Shown here: piece by piece, positions 42,465-52,600 of the stretch | Numbering within the stretch: the stretch's first letter is position 1 | How the letters are laid out: each line of letters starts with the position of its first letter | Assembly (NCBI GenBank): GCA_017307755.1 | Contig: JAFKGQ010000010.1 | Span: forward strand, 248,001-312,000 | DNA from: Chitinophagaceae bacterium | GTDB taxonomy: Bacteria; Bacteroidota; Bacteroidia; Chitinophagales; Chitinophagaceae | Reading direction: 5' to 3' | Length of the DNA stretch: 64,000 nt | Made by a program: the position numbers and the translations under genes | Notes under the pieces: model-generated | Databases searched by the model: none | What the model saw: the letters and a program-made list of their open reading frames with translations, nothing else | Told to the model about the DNA's origin: nothing

Positions 42465-43172
42465 ATGAAGATCGGGATCCTGAGCCTGCTGCTCTTCTGG
42501 GGGTATTATTCGCCGGCACAGGCGTATCATGTTAAAAAGATCACTCCGGGTACGCTGCAGGTGGACGGCAAAGGGAGCTCTTCCGTATGGACCCGTGCAA
42601 ACATACTTACAGACTTTGTTTATCCCTGGGACAGTGCAACAGCGCCGGCCACTTCTTTTGCAGCGCTATGGGACGGGCAATGGCTGTATGGTCTCTACCG
42701 GGTAAAGGACGATTCGGTCATCACCCTGGTGAAAAATAACAGTAAAATGGAAGTCGGCGCCTCCGACAGAGTGGAGATCTTTCTCAAGAAGGATGACGTC
42801 ATGAACCCTTATTATTGCCTGGAGCTGGATGCGGACGGAAGGACATTGGATTACAATGCCGTCTACTACCGGAAAATGAATTACCCCTGGTCATGGCCTT
42901 CAGGGCAGTTGACTGTGAAAGCCTCCCGGACTGCGGATGGCTATACAGTGGAATTTGCTATAAGCATTCAATCACTGCTGGACCTGGGGTTGCTGGAGAA
43001 TGGCTTCCCGGTTCGTTCAGGAAGCCGTCTGCAGGCGGGGCTTTTTCGTGCGGAGTGCAAAGGCATGATGGGCGGAAGGGCTGACCTGCGTTGGATCAGC
43101 TGGATCAGACCGCAATCAGACCACCCGGATTTTCACATCCCTTCCGCATTCGGCGCCCTGGTATTGGAATAG
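42465..43172 (+). CDS. Secreted CBM9-like (carbohydrate-binding) protein
   Basis: The 235-residue protein has a signal peptide (ending SPAQA) and one domain with the CBM9_1-like/DOMON sandwich pattern. It begins LQVDGKGSSSVWTRANILTDF, then LWDGQWLYGLYRVKDDSVI, DRVEIFLKKDD, and the end WISWIRPQSDHPDFHIPSAFG. These domains bind sugars or act as surface parts of larger enzymes; alone, its ligand is unknown. It diverges from the antiporter gene with a 63-base gap. Confidence 0.8.
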   Translation: MKIGILSLLLFWGYYSPAQAYHVKKITPGTLQVDGKGSSSVWTRANILTDFVYPWDSATAPATSFAALWDGQWLYGLYRVKDDSVITLVKNNSKMEVGASDRVEIFLKKDDVMNPYYCLELDADGRTLDYNAVYYRKMNYPWSWPSGQLTVKASRTADGYTVEFAISIQSLLDLGLLENGFPVRSGSRLQAGLFRAECKGMMGGRADLRWISWIRPQSDHPDFHIPSAFGALVLE

Positions 43173-43240
43173 TCTCCCGGGAAGCAAAATAATTCCTGTA
43201 AACTGTGATCTTTTAAGCCTGTCTGCGAATCATAATAGAA

Positions 43241-43750
43241 ATGCCAGCTGCAAGCAACGATCCTGATTTTCTAGGCTTGATACTTGAAAATAAAGGGATT
43301 ATACTAAAGATATGTCACCTTTACTGCCCTGACAGACAGGCCAGGGAGGATCTTACCCAGGAGATCATATACCAGCTGTGGAGGTCGGGAAAAAGCTATA
43401 ACAGGGAGCATCGTTTTTCCACCTGGATGTACAGGGTAGCTTTAAACGTTGCGATCTCCTTCTACAGGGGAGGCCGGAAGCAGATCCATGCGCTTCCGTT
43501 GTTATCCTTCCATCTGGAAATTGAAGACGATCCGGACGAAGGCGAAGTCTATAAGGAGCGGGCGCTATGGCTGCAGGCATGTATAAAGGAGCTGAAAGAG
43601 TTTGACAGGGCATTGATCCTGCTGTATTTCGAAGAAAAAAGTTACAAAGAGATCTCCGAAGTGCTTGGTATTTCAGAGACGAATGTTGCGACCAGGATCA
43701 GCCGGATAAAGGAACGTCTCCGGCAATGTATCTTAAACCATCAAAAATAA
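43241..43750 (+). CDS. ECF-type sigma factor
   Basis: The 169-residue sigma-70 family protein has region 2 (DLTQEIIYQLWRSGKSY, HRFSTWMYRVALNVAISFYR) and region 4 (LILLYFEEKSYKEISEVLGISETNVATRISRIKERL). It has no FecR partner; the next gene, starting 5 bases after its stop, encodes a membrane protein that probably acts as its anti-sigma factor. Confidence 0.92.
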   Translation: MPAASNDPDFLGLILENKGIILKICHLYCPDRQAREDLTQEIIYQLWRSGKSYNREHRFSTWMYRVALNVAISFYRGGRKQIHALPLLSFHLEIEDDPDEGEVYKERALWLQACIKELKEFDRALILLYFEEKSYKEISEVLGISETNVATRISRIKERLRQCILNHQK

Positions 43751-43755
43751 ATATT

Positions 43756-44430
43756 ATGGACGATCTTGAACTGGGCGAGCTTTGGAAACAATACAATCAA
43801 AAGATAGAGAGAGCCAATATTTTAAACCTTCAATCCTGGGTGCTTCAACTCCAGACATTCGAGTACCTGCAGACCGAAAAGGCAAGATCACGGCTGAATG
43901 CCTTGAGCAGGTGGAAGAAATGGATGATCGCGCTAGGTCTTTTATGGGTGCTGTTCCTGGTCTTTCTTGTCGCGGGTTCGCTGGCGTGGTCAAAGATATT
44001 CTTTGTTGTTTCGGTAGCGGCGATCCTGGGGTTCAATATCTATGCCGTCCTCGTATATATATATCATACGGTGCTGATCGCAGCGATCGACAATAGCGAG
44101 AGTCTTATGGAGGTGCAGGAGAAAACGGCCCGGTTAAAAACCTCCACGCTGCAGGCGACACGGATCTTGTTCCTGCAGACCCCGTTCTACGCCACTTTTT
44201 TTTGGAGTTTCCAATGGATAAGAGAGAGCCCCGTCTCTTTTTGGCTGATAACCTTTCCGATAGCGTTGCTGCTGACCGTGGGGGCTGTCTGGTTGTACCG
44301 GAATATTCATCCGGGTAACTCGGATAAGAAATGGTTCAAACTGTTATTCAGCGGTAAGGAATGGACTTCCGTCATCAGGGCGATGGACTATCTGAAAGAG
44401 ATCGAAGAATATAAGAAGAACAATATATAA
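43756..44430 (+). CDS. Membrane protein, probable anti-sigma factor
   Basis: From the ATG at 43756 (MDDLELGELWKQYNQKIE) the product has 224 residues. It has a cytoplasmic N-terminal helical region of about 65 residues, then four membrane helices (about 62-82, 85-107, 148-165 and 170-190), and a C-terminal helix. This plan is common in Bacteroidota genes co-transcribed with an ECF sigma of this type. No zinc-binding ZAS motif (HxxxCxxC) is present. The anti-sigma role is inferred from the 5-base gap to the sigma gene. It is followed by a strong terminator. Confidence 0.65.
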   Translation: MDDLELGELWKQYNQKIERANILNLQSWVLQLQTFEYLQTEKARSRLNALSRWKKWMIALGLLWVLFLVFLVAGSLAWSKIFFVVSVAAILGFNIYAVLVYIYHTVLIAAIDNSESLMEVQEKTARLKTSTLQATRILFLQTPFYATFFWSFQWIRESPVSFWLITFPIALLLTVGAVWLYRNIHPGNSDKKWFKLLFSGKEWTSVIRAMDYLKEIEEYKKNNI

Positions 44431-44433
44431 GGG

Positions 44434-44454
44434 AAACCCCCTTGCGGGGGGTTT
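44434..44454. terminator. Bidirectional terminator
   Basis: AAACCCCC/GGGGGTTT with a short loop lies between the convergent stops of the membrane protein gene (44430) and the AHSA1 gene (44459). The stem is strong and short T-runs occur on both strands. Confidence 0.7.
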
Positions 44455-44458
44455 GTCC

Positions 44459-44884
44459 TTAGTTATTCTCGGTATAGTTCTTAAAGCTGTCCAGGATTGC
44501 CTGCCAGCCGGCACGTTGCATTTCAATGGGGTTTTGACTTTCGGCTTCAAAGGTTTGCACTATGTGTGTTTCTTTCCCATTGGAATTGAAGTTGATCACT
44601 ACTTTTCTTCCATCCCCGATGGTGTATTCGATCAGTTCGTTCTCTTTTATGACATCGAATACGCCGCCGAAATCAAAGCCAAAGCTACCGTCCTTTGCCT
44701 CCATGCGGTAATTGAATTTGCCGCCTGCCTGCAGATCGTGCTCGGCGCGGGGAGTATGCCAATCAGGAGAAGGGGTGCTCCATTTGACGATGTCTGCCGG
44801 AGATGTCCAGATCTTCCAGACTTTTTCTACCGGGGCTTTTACTGTTGCTTCGATCGTGATCTTTGTCTTAGTTGCCGTTTCCAT
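44459..44884 (-). CDS. SRPBCC/AHSA1-domain protein
   Basis: The 141-residue protein has the AHSA1-like START fold: ITIEATVKAPVEKVWKIWTSP at the N-terminus, ADIVKWSTPSPDWHTPRAEHDL, GGKFNYRMEAKDG, and a C-terminal helix GWQAILDSFKNYTE. The fold holds a hydrophobic cavity; members without known ligand are common next to stress regulators. Confidence 0.88.
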   Translation of the reverse strand: METATKTKITIEATVKAPVEKVWKIWTSPADIVKWSTPSPDWHTPRAEHDLQAGGKFNYRMEAKDGSFGFDFGGVFDVIKENELIEYTIGDGRKVVINFNSNGKETHIVQTFEAESQNPIEMQRAGWQAILDSFKNYTENN

Positions 44885-45000
44885 TTTTTTAGTTTTAAGT
44901 AATTATTAATTTTTGTTGTTGTTTGATGATGTAAAACTACTCAGTGTACTTCAAATGGAAACTATGGTATAACGACAACAATGGGGCGTTTTACGACATA

Positions 45001-45846
45001 TTATTCCGTCACTGTCGTGTAAGTAGCCCTGTCGATGGTGATATTAAGTCTTTTCAACATGGCGGGCATATCGAAGCCTTCTCGTTTGTACTCCGCCTGT
45101 ACAGCCTCTTTCGCCTTGGCTATAACTTCCTTATTAGCCCAGTGCGCTACTGTTACGCAGACCAGGTTGCCATTGTCATCTGTGTATTCATAGGCTTCAT
45201 CTTTTATAAATCCGGGTAATGTCCTGATGAAGCTGCGATTGATATGCATCCTTTCGTAGAATTCGGTCTTCGCGGCCGCGGGTATAATGAATTTATCTAT
45301 CAGGTTCACCTGGTCTTTTGATGAAAGATTATACAGCTTGTTCAGGTCCTGTGGTAACACCTCTAATTGCTGGAGGAAGCCGAGCCTGTCGGTCGTTACG
45401 TGTCCAGCCGTTATTTTCCCGTCTTTTAAGGTAAAGATGGCGATGCCATCATTGTACGTCGCTTTGCCGGTGGGGGGAATATTGTTGAATGAGCCGGTGC
45501 TGGTTGCCTGCCATTTCGTTCTGACAGCGACCTTGGCGTCTTTTCCAATGAGGTCCTCGATATACCATTGTATGTCCGGGAAGGCTTTCAACAGCGGGAG
45601 GATCGGCTTTTCAAAGCCTTCGGCGCCTTTTGTGCCCTGGGGTCCTTCATAGTCGTCGGATATGAACTCTTTTAATAGTTCCAGGTTCTTTTTGTTCAGC
45701 GATTGTTCAAATACAGCCCGTACGACATCTTCGTTCTTTTTGTTGGTAGTCATTTTCTTAGTTTTTGTGTTATTATCAATTCCTTGTGCATGTGAGACAC
45801 CTGTCATGAGAAGCATGGCTGACAGGAGGGTGTGTATCGGTGTCAT
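45001..45846 (-). CDS. Exported SnoaL-like domain fused to an ABM-like domain
   Basis: From the ATG at 45846 the protein has 281 residues and a signal peptide (ending GVSHAQG). Residues of about 38 to 165 form a SnoaL/ester-cyclase NTF2-like domain (VVRAVFEQSLNKKNLELLKEF, then PPTGKATYNDGIAIF). From about 185 an ABM-like ferredoxin barrel follows (IDKFIIPAAAKTEFYERM, NLVCVTVAHWANKEVIAKAKEAV). The combination of the two small-molecule domains in one exported protein is unusual; the reaction is unknown. The AraC gene at 45909 is just upstream on the same strand. Confidence 0.72.
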   Translation of the reverse strand: MTPIHTLLSAMLLMTGVSHAQGIDNNTKTKKMTTNKKNEDVVRAVFEQSLNKKNLELLKEFISDDYEGPQGTKGAEGFEKPILPLLKAFPDIQWYIEDLIGKDAKVAVRTKWQATSTGSFNNIPPTGKATYNDGIAIFTLKDGKITAGHVTTDRLGFLQQLEVLPQDLNKLYNLSSKDQVNLIDKFIIPAAAKTEFYERMHINRSFIRTLPGFIKDEAYEYTDDNGNLVCVTVAHWANKEVIAKAKEAVQAEYKREGFDMPAMLKRLNITIDRATYTTVTE

Positions 45847-45908
45847 TTTGTTTGATTTATACAAAAGTACTCCGGCGGGGAAGCGGGGAATTGTAAAAAA
45901 TCATTGAT

Positions 45909-46682
45909 CTACCAATACTCGGGGGATCTGAAGAAGTCTTTGGGGGTCTGGCCCGTAAACAGGCGGAAGTCTTTTATAAAATGGGACTGATCGAAATAGC
46001 CCGCCTCGTAGGATGCGTCGGTGAGAGAGGTAAAAGAAGGGTATGCCGCAATGAGGCGTCGCAGACGTACGATGGAAGCGTATTGTTTGGGTGTGGAACC
46101 TACTGTTGCCCTGAACCTTTTTTCAAAAGCGTCCTGGCTGATGTACAGGGAGGACACCAGGTCCCTGATCTTTATGATCCCGCCGTGCTGCCGGATCAAA
46201 TGGAGAGCCTCGTTTATAAGGGCGTCCGGTTCGTTGTTCTTCAGGTATTTCAGGAGGAAGTATTGTATGACATCGACCCTGCGCTTATTATTTGCGGCTT
46301 CGGCAAGGCGCTCCATGATCTCGTTCAGCTCTGTGGCGGGGAACAAGTTCTCTGCGGCGATATGCCGTTCGAACAGTTCGTGTGCGGGCAGTCTGGAAAA
46401 GGCATTGATACCGCCCGGGGCAAAAATAACCAGGAGGTTAGCGGTATGTTTGGTATAAATAAATTGCCGGACAGACTTTCTCAATCCCGCAATAGCGATG
46501 CCGGGAAGCGACAGTGTCTCATCTCCGTCCATTCTCATTATCTTACCCATATACCGGAAGGCCATTGTCATGGAAGTGTCCGGAATGGTTTTACTGGATA
46601 TGTCCAGGTCGCTTTCGATGATAAGAAACTCCCTGACAAACGGCAGTAAGACGGCAGAAGGAAGGAATCTTTCGACTTTCAT
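45909..46682 (-). CDS. AraC-family transcription regulator
   Basis: The 257-residue protein from the ATG at 46682 has a DUF6597-like N-terminal ligand domain and a C-terminal AraC DNA-binding domain. Its two helix-turn-helix units are IRDLVSSLYISQDAFEKRFRATVG and SLTDASYEAGYFDQSHFIKDFRLFTGQTPKDFF. A 16-codon extension upstream opens only at a TTG. It lies 62 bases upstream of the SnoaL-ABM gene and may control it. Confidence 0.88.
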   Translation of the reverse strand: MKVERFLPSAVLLPFVREFLIIESDLDISSKTIPDTSMTMAFRYMGKIMRMDGDETLSLPGIAIAGLRKSVRQFIYTKHTANLLVIFAPGGINAFSRLPAHELFERHIAAENLFPATELNEIMERLAEAANNKRRVDVIQYFLLKYLKNNEPDALINEALHLIRQHGGIIKIRDLVSSLYISQDAFEKRFRATVGSTPKQYASIVRLRRLIAAYPSFTSLTDASYEAGYFDQSHFIKDFRLFTGQTPKDFFRSPEYW

Positions 46683-46750
46683 TTTTTTGAGCCGGGCAGG
46701 AAGCCCCGGAACCTTTGCTAAATGTAACAAAATTCGCAGAACTTTAGTTC

Positions 46751-47326
46751 ATGGACCTCCTTTTCAAGACAATACGAACATATATCCCTTTATCCACAGA
46801 TGACGAAAAGATCATCGAGCGGCTGTTCAAAAGAAAACAATTCGGACAAGGGGAGCATTTCCTCGAAGCCGGCACCACCTGTCGCTATGTCGGATTTATC
46901 GAGAGCGGCCTCGTACGTTATTACAACAGCGATGGCGATGAAGAAAAAACCTATTATTTCAGCAAGGAAGGGGCGTTTATATGTGATTACGAAAGCTTTT
47001 TGCCACAGCAGGCTTCGACCAGGAATATACAGGCGCTGGAACCGTCTGTCATTTACAGGATCAGCTATAACAATTTGGAACAAATGTACCGGGAGCTGGA
47101 ACATGGTGAGCGATTTGGACGCCTGGTAATAGAGCAGGTGTTTATCCATGCCATACGGCAGGTGAATTCCATGTATAACGATACGCCTGAAACGAGATAC
47201 CGGGAATTCTTAACAATGAATGCGGACATCGGTCAGCGTGTACCTCAATATTTTATTGCCTCCTATATTGGGGTAAAAGCTCCTTCTTTAAGCCGTATAC
47301 GTAAGCGTATTATGGGCAGACGGTAA
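46751..47326 (+). CDS. Crp/Fnr-family cNMP-binding-type regulator
   Basis: The 191-residue protein has a cyclic-nucleotide-binding-like beta-roll (about 25-115; FLEAGTTCRYVGFIESGLVRYY), a dimer helix, and a short winged helix (VPQYFIASYIGVKAPSLSRIRKRIM). It is the Bacteroidota type whose effector is usually unknown. It diverges from the AraC gene. Confidence 0.9.
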   Translation: MDLLFKTIRTYIPLSTDDEKIIERLFKRKQFGQGEHFLEAGTTCRYVGFIESGLVRYYNSDGDEEKTYYFSKEGAFICDYESFLPQQASTRNIQALEPSVIYRISYNNLEQMYRELEHGERFGRLVIEQVFIHAIRQVNSMYNDTPETRYREFLTMNADIGQRVPQYFIASYIGVKAPSLSRIRKRIMGRR

Positions 47327-47390
47327 TTAACCCAGGTGAATAAATGGTTTCTTTCCCCGAGGGAGATTTGTGTCATAAAATTTACAAACA

Positions 47391-47807
47391 ATGAACACAG
47401 AGATCAATCAGGGAAAATGGGGGTTTCGTAGCGTAAGTTACTGGCTCACTTTATTATTGGCCTTAGGTATCATTTTTGTCGGCATAAGATTCCTGATCGC
47501 CCCTTTTGCGGGTGCAACTGGTTTTGGGATCAACCTGGCTGATGCTCATGATGCCGCCTATGGAAGGATCAAGGGTATCCGGGACATCTTTTCCGGCGTC
47601 GTACTATTACCCTTGTTATGGATGCGGATGCGTTATGCCGCTGCCTGGGTATTTACCACCGCTATCATCGTCCCTTTTACGGACGGACTGATCATTCTTG
47701 CTGGTAATGGCGCCGGCGATGTACAGCATTTGCTCATACATTGGGGGACCGCGTTTGTCATGGCGATCACAAGTATTTTGCTTTTCAGGGGAGTACGGCG
47801 GGGGTAA
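47391..47807 (+). CDS. DUF4267 membrane protein
   Basis: The 138-residue protein has four membrane helices and the DUF4267 pattern: SYWLTLLLALGIIFVGIRFL at the N-terminus, YGRIKGIRDIFSGVVLLPLL in the middle and a C-terminal helix pair. The function is unknown. It follows the Crp gene by 64 bases on the same strand and may be under its control. Confidence 0.8.
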   Translation: MNTEINQGKWGFRSVSYWLTLLLALGIIFVGIRFLIAPFAGATGFGINLADAHDAAYGRIKGIRDIFSGVVLLPLLWMRMRYAAAWVFTTAIIVPFTDGLIILAGNGAGDVQHLLIHWGTAFVMAITSILLFRGVRRG

Positions 47808-47817
47808 GACCAGGTAA

Positions 47818-48111
47818 TTACCAGGTCTGGTATATTTCACGGGACCCTGTGAGATACATGTCCTGGTAGCCGGCCATGGCCGTCTCCATTTTCTTCATCG
47901 CTTCGGGATTCTCTTTGTATTTCTCCCAGTTCTTTTCGTAGGCGGTAAGACTGTCATATTGCGTAACCAGTATCACCCGGTTGTATTGCCCGGTCATATC
48001 GGTGAGGATCGTCACCGGCTCGCCGAGGCCAGCCATGGCTTCTTTGAATTTTTTTGCCAGTTTGGACGCATTGCCGGGTTTGCAAACAAAGGTTTCGTGT
48101 ACCTGGATCAT
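47818..48111 (-). CDS. Small ferredoxin-like (ABM/NIPSNAP-like) protein
   Basis: The 97-residue alpha/beta protein begins MIQVHETFVCKPGNASKLAKKF and ends MKKMETAMAGYQDMYLTGSREIY, like dimeric alpha/beta-barrel proteins. No catalytic residue pattern can be named. It converges on the DUF4267 gene. Confidence 0.68.
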   Translation of the reverse strand: MIQVHETFVCKPGNASKLAKKFKEAMAGLGEPVTILTDMTGQYNRVILVTQYDSLTAYEKNWEKYKENPEAMKKMETAMAGYQDMYLTGSREIYQTW

Positions 48112-48162
48112 GGCGGCGGTTTTTGTTTTGTGGAGAATTTTATTTTCAGCATCTAAGTTAAA

Positions 48163-48675
48163 GTGAAAAAAGGAAAATTATTATATGTTCCCGGCCTTAT
48201 CAGCCTTATAGGTCTGCCTGTATTGTTGTTCTTTATGGGTCCGGAGGACAGGGTATACCCGACAGCCATCCGTCTGAATCTGCCCTCCGACAAGAAAGAT
48301 ATTCCCGGGATCATGGCATATACAGAAGATGGGGTTTACCGGTCCATAAAAGATAAAAAAATAGTTACGGTCGATATGGCGGAACCTTTCATAGGTGACC
48401 CCGAATATGGAGAACAGGCCGATTATCTCCTGGACAGGAAACTTCATTTTATCACCCATGAGGTAGAGAGGATGCAGTTTACGTATGATACTTCCATGAT
48501 CTTAAAGGCCCGTTTAGGCCGGAAAAGTACTTATGGAGATTTTGTGCGGTTGATAAACCATGCCCTGCTGTATAAGATGCTCAAGTTTGTTTATATCGAC
48601 GATTGTGTCTATTATTTCTTCGATACGACGCCTCCACAAGACAGGGAGATAGAACTGGACGGCAATGAACAATAA
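48163..48675 (+). CDS. Single-pass membrane protein of unknown function (GTG start)
   Basis: I do not recognise this 170-residue protein. Translation appears to start at a GTG, giving a basic N-terminus and one membrane helix (about 8-24). The rest is a soluble domain of about 140 residues with a mixed alpha/beta pattern. Its end (YGDFVRLINHALLYKMLKF) resembles ExbD-like C-terminal helices, but the evidence is weak. It stands alone. Confidence 0.55.
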   Translation: MKKGKLLYVPGLISLIGLPVLLFFMGPEDRVYPTAIRLNLPSDKKDIPGIMAYTEDGVYRSIKDKKIVTVDMAEPFIGDPEYGEQADYLLDRKLHFITHEVERMQFTYDTSMILKARLGRKSTYGDFVRLINHALLYKMLKFVYIDDCVYYFFDTTPPQDREIELDGNEQ

Positions 48676-48714
48676 TTCTGCCCGGATGTATTTAATACCA
48701 AATTAAATACACCA

Positions 48715-49509
48715 ATGAATCTTCAACTTCAGGACAAAACGGCCTTTATCAGCGGTTCTACAGCCGGCATCGGGCTGGCCATCGCGGAGGCTCTGCTCCG
48801 GGAAAATGCCGCCGTCATCATCAATGGTCGGACAAAAGAGGCAGTGGATAAGACCATTGCCGCCTTGCAGCAATCCATCCCTGCTGCCAGGATTTCGGGG
48901 ATTGCGGCGGATTTTGGCAAAAAAGAGGATGTCACGCGGCTGCTTGATCAATTACCAGCCGTCGATATACTTGTCAATAACATTGGGATCTTCGAGCCAA
49001 AAGCTTTTACGGATATTCCCGACGAGGACTGGTTCCGATTTTTCGATGTGAATGTAATGAGCGGAGTCCGGCTTTCACGAAAGGTATTTCCGGAAATGCT
49101 GAAAAAAAATTGGGGGAGGATCCTTTTTGTCTCCAGCGAATCCGGCGTATTCATCCCGGAGGAAATGATCCATTACGGTATGACAAAGACGGCACAGATC
49201 GCCATCAGCAGGGGACTCGCGGAATTGACCAAGGGTACGAACGTCACCGTCAATACCATCCTGCCGGGGCCAACAAAGTCGCGGGGGGTGGGTGATTTTG
49301 TAAATGCGCTCGCCGAACAGGAGGGTGTCGGTCTTGCGGAGATAGAGAAGAAGTTTTTCCATGAGTTCCGTCCCACCTCTCTTATACAGCGTTTTGCCAC
49401 GCCGGAAGAGGTGGCTAGTATGGCCGTATACCTGGTAAGTCCGCTGGCTTCCGTAACGAATGGGGCTGCTATCCGGGTAGAAGGCGGACTCGTACGCTCA
49501 GCGTTGTAA
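48715..49509 (+). CDS. Short-chain dehydrogenase/reductase
   Basis: The 264-residue classical SDR has the cofactor motif GSTAGIG (about 14-20) and the NNIG stretch (NNAG position, near 89-92). The catalytic Ser lies in FVSSESG, and Tyr/Lys in HYGMTK near 157-162. The NGRT after strand 2 suggests NADP(H). The substrate is unknown. Confidence 0.9.
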   Translation: MNLQLQDKTAFISGSTAGIGLAIAEALLRENAAVIINGRTKEAVDKTIAALQQSIPAARISGIAADFGKKEDVTRLLDQLPAVDILVNNIGIFEPKAFTDIPDEDWFRFFDVNVMSGVRLSRKVFPEMLKKNWGRILFVSSESGVFIPEEMIHYGMTKTAQIAISRGLAELTKGTNVTVNTILPGPTKSRGVGDFVNALAEQEGVGLAEIEKKFFHEFRPTSLIQRFATPEEVASMAVYLVSPLASVTNGAAIRVEGGLVRSAL

Positions 49510-49609
49510 TTTTTATACCAGCAGGGGGGTACGCCATAATTTATGCCATCGATTGCATTTTTAGAAAAAAGTAGTAACTATGCATACTCAGATTAGTTAA
49601 AAAACGATT

Positions 49610-52600
49610 ATGTATACTGCCCGGCGACTGCTTTCCCCCCTGTTCTTTTTTTTCTTAGTACAATTTATTCTCAGCTGTAACCATTCCCGCCCTGGTAAGC
49701 CTCGTGTGCTGATATACAGCAAGCTCCATATAGATACGGCGCTGCTGTCCGGGAAAGGAGAATGGCTGGTGTCTGTTACTTCAGACAGTACCTATTTCAG
49801 GGAGGACAGCCTCAAACCGTACTCGGCGGTAGTATTTTTAAATACGCCGGGCAATAGCCTCGACAACTATGGGCAAGCTGATCTTGAACGCTATATTCAA
49901 GCCGGCGGCGGATATGCCGGAGTTCGATCAGCCACCAGCTCGAAATATGAATGGGGTTGGTATCGGCGAATGATCGGGGCCGGGGACACCAGCCGGGTGG
50001 CTGTCGTAAGCCACGAGTACGACGGTGGCAGAGCCTGGTATATGGATTCGCTTTCCTCTTTTGCCGACACAGCGGCCTTGCGGCCATTGATAGAAGGTAT
50101 TCGCTACGCCATTGGGGAAAATAGCGAGCTGAAGTATGAAAAGGCGACCACGCTCCGCGTGCCGGAAGAAGTGCGGTTTACCAAGACGACCCTGGCGCAG
50201 GGCGTCTTCTTTGAGCCTACTGAGATGACGATACTCCCGAACCTGGACATCCTTGTCGTTCAACGCCGGGGAGAGATCCTCCTTTATCATCATGCCACTA
50301 AGCAAGTGACGCAGGCGGGTTTCCTGGACGTCTATTTTAAGACCCTTCACACGCCCAACGTCAATGCGGAAGAGGGGTTATTGGGCGTGCAGGCCGACCC
50401 GGACTTTGCCAGGAATCATTTTGTCTACATGTACTACAGCCCTGCCGATACTTCGGTTAACCGTCTTTCCCGATTTACACTGACAGGGGACAGTATCGAC
50501 CGGAAGTCGGAAAAGATCGTACTGGAAGTGGCCTCTCAGCGGGAGATATGTTGTCATACAGGAGGCTCTATCGCATTTGGACCGGACAACACGCTGTTTG
50601 TTTCTACCGGAGATAATTCCACACCATTTGATGAACCTAATACGCCATTCCCGAGCCATGGGTATGCACCATTGGACGACAGACCGGGCCATTTACAATA
50701 TGACAGCCGCCGTGGCGCGGGCAATACGAATGACCTTCGGGGCAAGATCATTCGTATCAAGATCAATCCTGATGGGACTTATGGGATACCCGAGGGCAAT
50801 CTTTTTCCCAAAGGCGAAGCCAAGACCCGTCCGGAGATCTATGTGATGGGCAATCGCAATCCTTATCGTATTGCGGTGGATAAGAAAAACGGCTATTTGT
50901 ATTGGGGAGAGGTAGGGCCTGACGCCAACGATGACAGCCTGGACACCCGTGGTCCGAAAGGTTATGACGAGGTCAACCAGGCAAGGAAAGCCGGCTTTTT
51001 TGGATGGCCTTTGTTCGTAGGCAATAATTACCCATATCATCTTCATGATTATGAGACGGGGGTGAACGGTCCGCTCTTCGACCCGGCCAAGCCTGTGAAC
51101 GGATCGCGCAACAACACCGGCCTACAGGAACTTCCTCCGGCTCAGCCCGCCTTTGTATGGTACCCCTATGGGCCCTCCACCGACTTTCCCCAGTTGGGCA
51201 GCGGCGGCAGGTGCGCCATGGCCGGACCTGTCTTTTATTCGGACCTCTATCCGGACAGTACCCGGCTGCCTGACTATTACAATGGGAAATTCCTTATGTA
51301 CGACTGGGTAAGGGGGTGGTTTAAAATGGTGACGATGAGGCCGGACGGCGACTTAGATAATATGGAACCCTTTCTGGAGCATACCAGGTTCAATGCACCT
51401 GTGGATGTGGAATTGGGGCCCGATGGCAAGTTATATGTTCTTGAATATGGCAACGGCTGGTTCCAAAAGAACCCGGATGCGGGCATTGCTCGTATCGACT
51501 TTAACAAGGGCAATATCGCCCCGATAGTCGACAGCTTCAAAGTGGATAAGATCTCGGGACTCCTGCCGATGAAGGTACATATGACGGTGAGGGCAAAAGA
51601 TCTTGAGAAGGATACGTTGAAGTATGTTTGGGACCTGGGCGATGGTCATACGCAGGAAACAACTGTCCCCTCTCTCGACTATACATTTAAAAAAGTTGGT
51701 GATTACGCGCTTTCCGTCAGTGTGTCCGATGGAAAGCATACCCCTGTGAAAAGCAATATTGCCAGCATCTATGCGGGCAATATCATTCCCTCCGTGCAGG
51801 TGCAGATAAAGGGTAATCGCAGCTTTTATTTTGAAGGGCAGCCTGTCAGCTATTCCGTCCATATAGATGATCCGGCAGACAGCGGTAAGACAAAAGACAT
51901 GAAGGGTCTTGTCGTATCCGCGGATTATGTAGAAGGGTCCGACAAGGCGGCTGCTTCCCAGGGACACCAGGTGTTGAGCGGAGCTTTTGAAGGAAAGAAT
52001 ATCATGCTATCCCTGGATTGCAAGACCTGTCATAAAGTAGACGAGAAGTCCATTGGTCCCTCTTTTACAGATGTGGCCAAACGGTATGCAAAAGATCCGG
52101 ATAGGGTGTCCAAGCTCATACAGAAAGTGATGAAGGGCGGCAGCGGTAACTGGGGCGAAGTAGCCATGCCCGCGCATCCTGACCTGAAAGAAGAAGACAT
52201 ACGCCAAATAATCTCCTGGATACAAACCCTCTCCGGAGTGGAGCAGACCATCAAATCCCTTCCTGCCAATGGAACGGTGGATCCGTCGATGCATCACCCT
52301 GTAAAGGACAATGGCGTGCTGACCATCTCGGCTTCCTTTACCAATAAAGGTGGAGAGAATATCCGTCCCCTGACGGGCGCCGGGTCGGCCTCGCTTTATA
52401 ATTCCAAGCTTTCCTTCCGTCGCACCTCGTCCATGAAGGGGCCCTTTCATCGGGATCATCTCGACCTCTCCGGGGTCGTGCGTGCTGAAATGAGCATCAG
52501 TTGGAATGGACGTCCCGGTCCTGCGTATCACATGGAGGTGTACCTGGATACTATCACAGGCAAAAAGATCGCAGACATAGAATTCGATGGGAAGGGTGCT

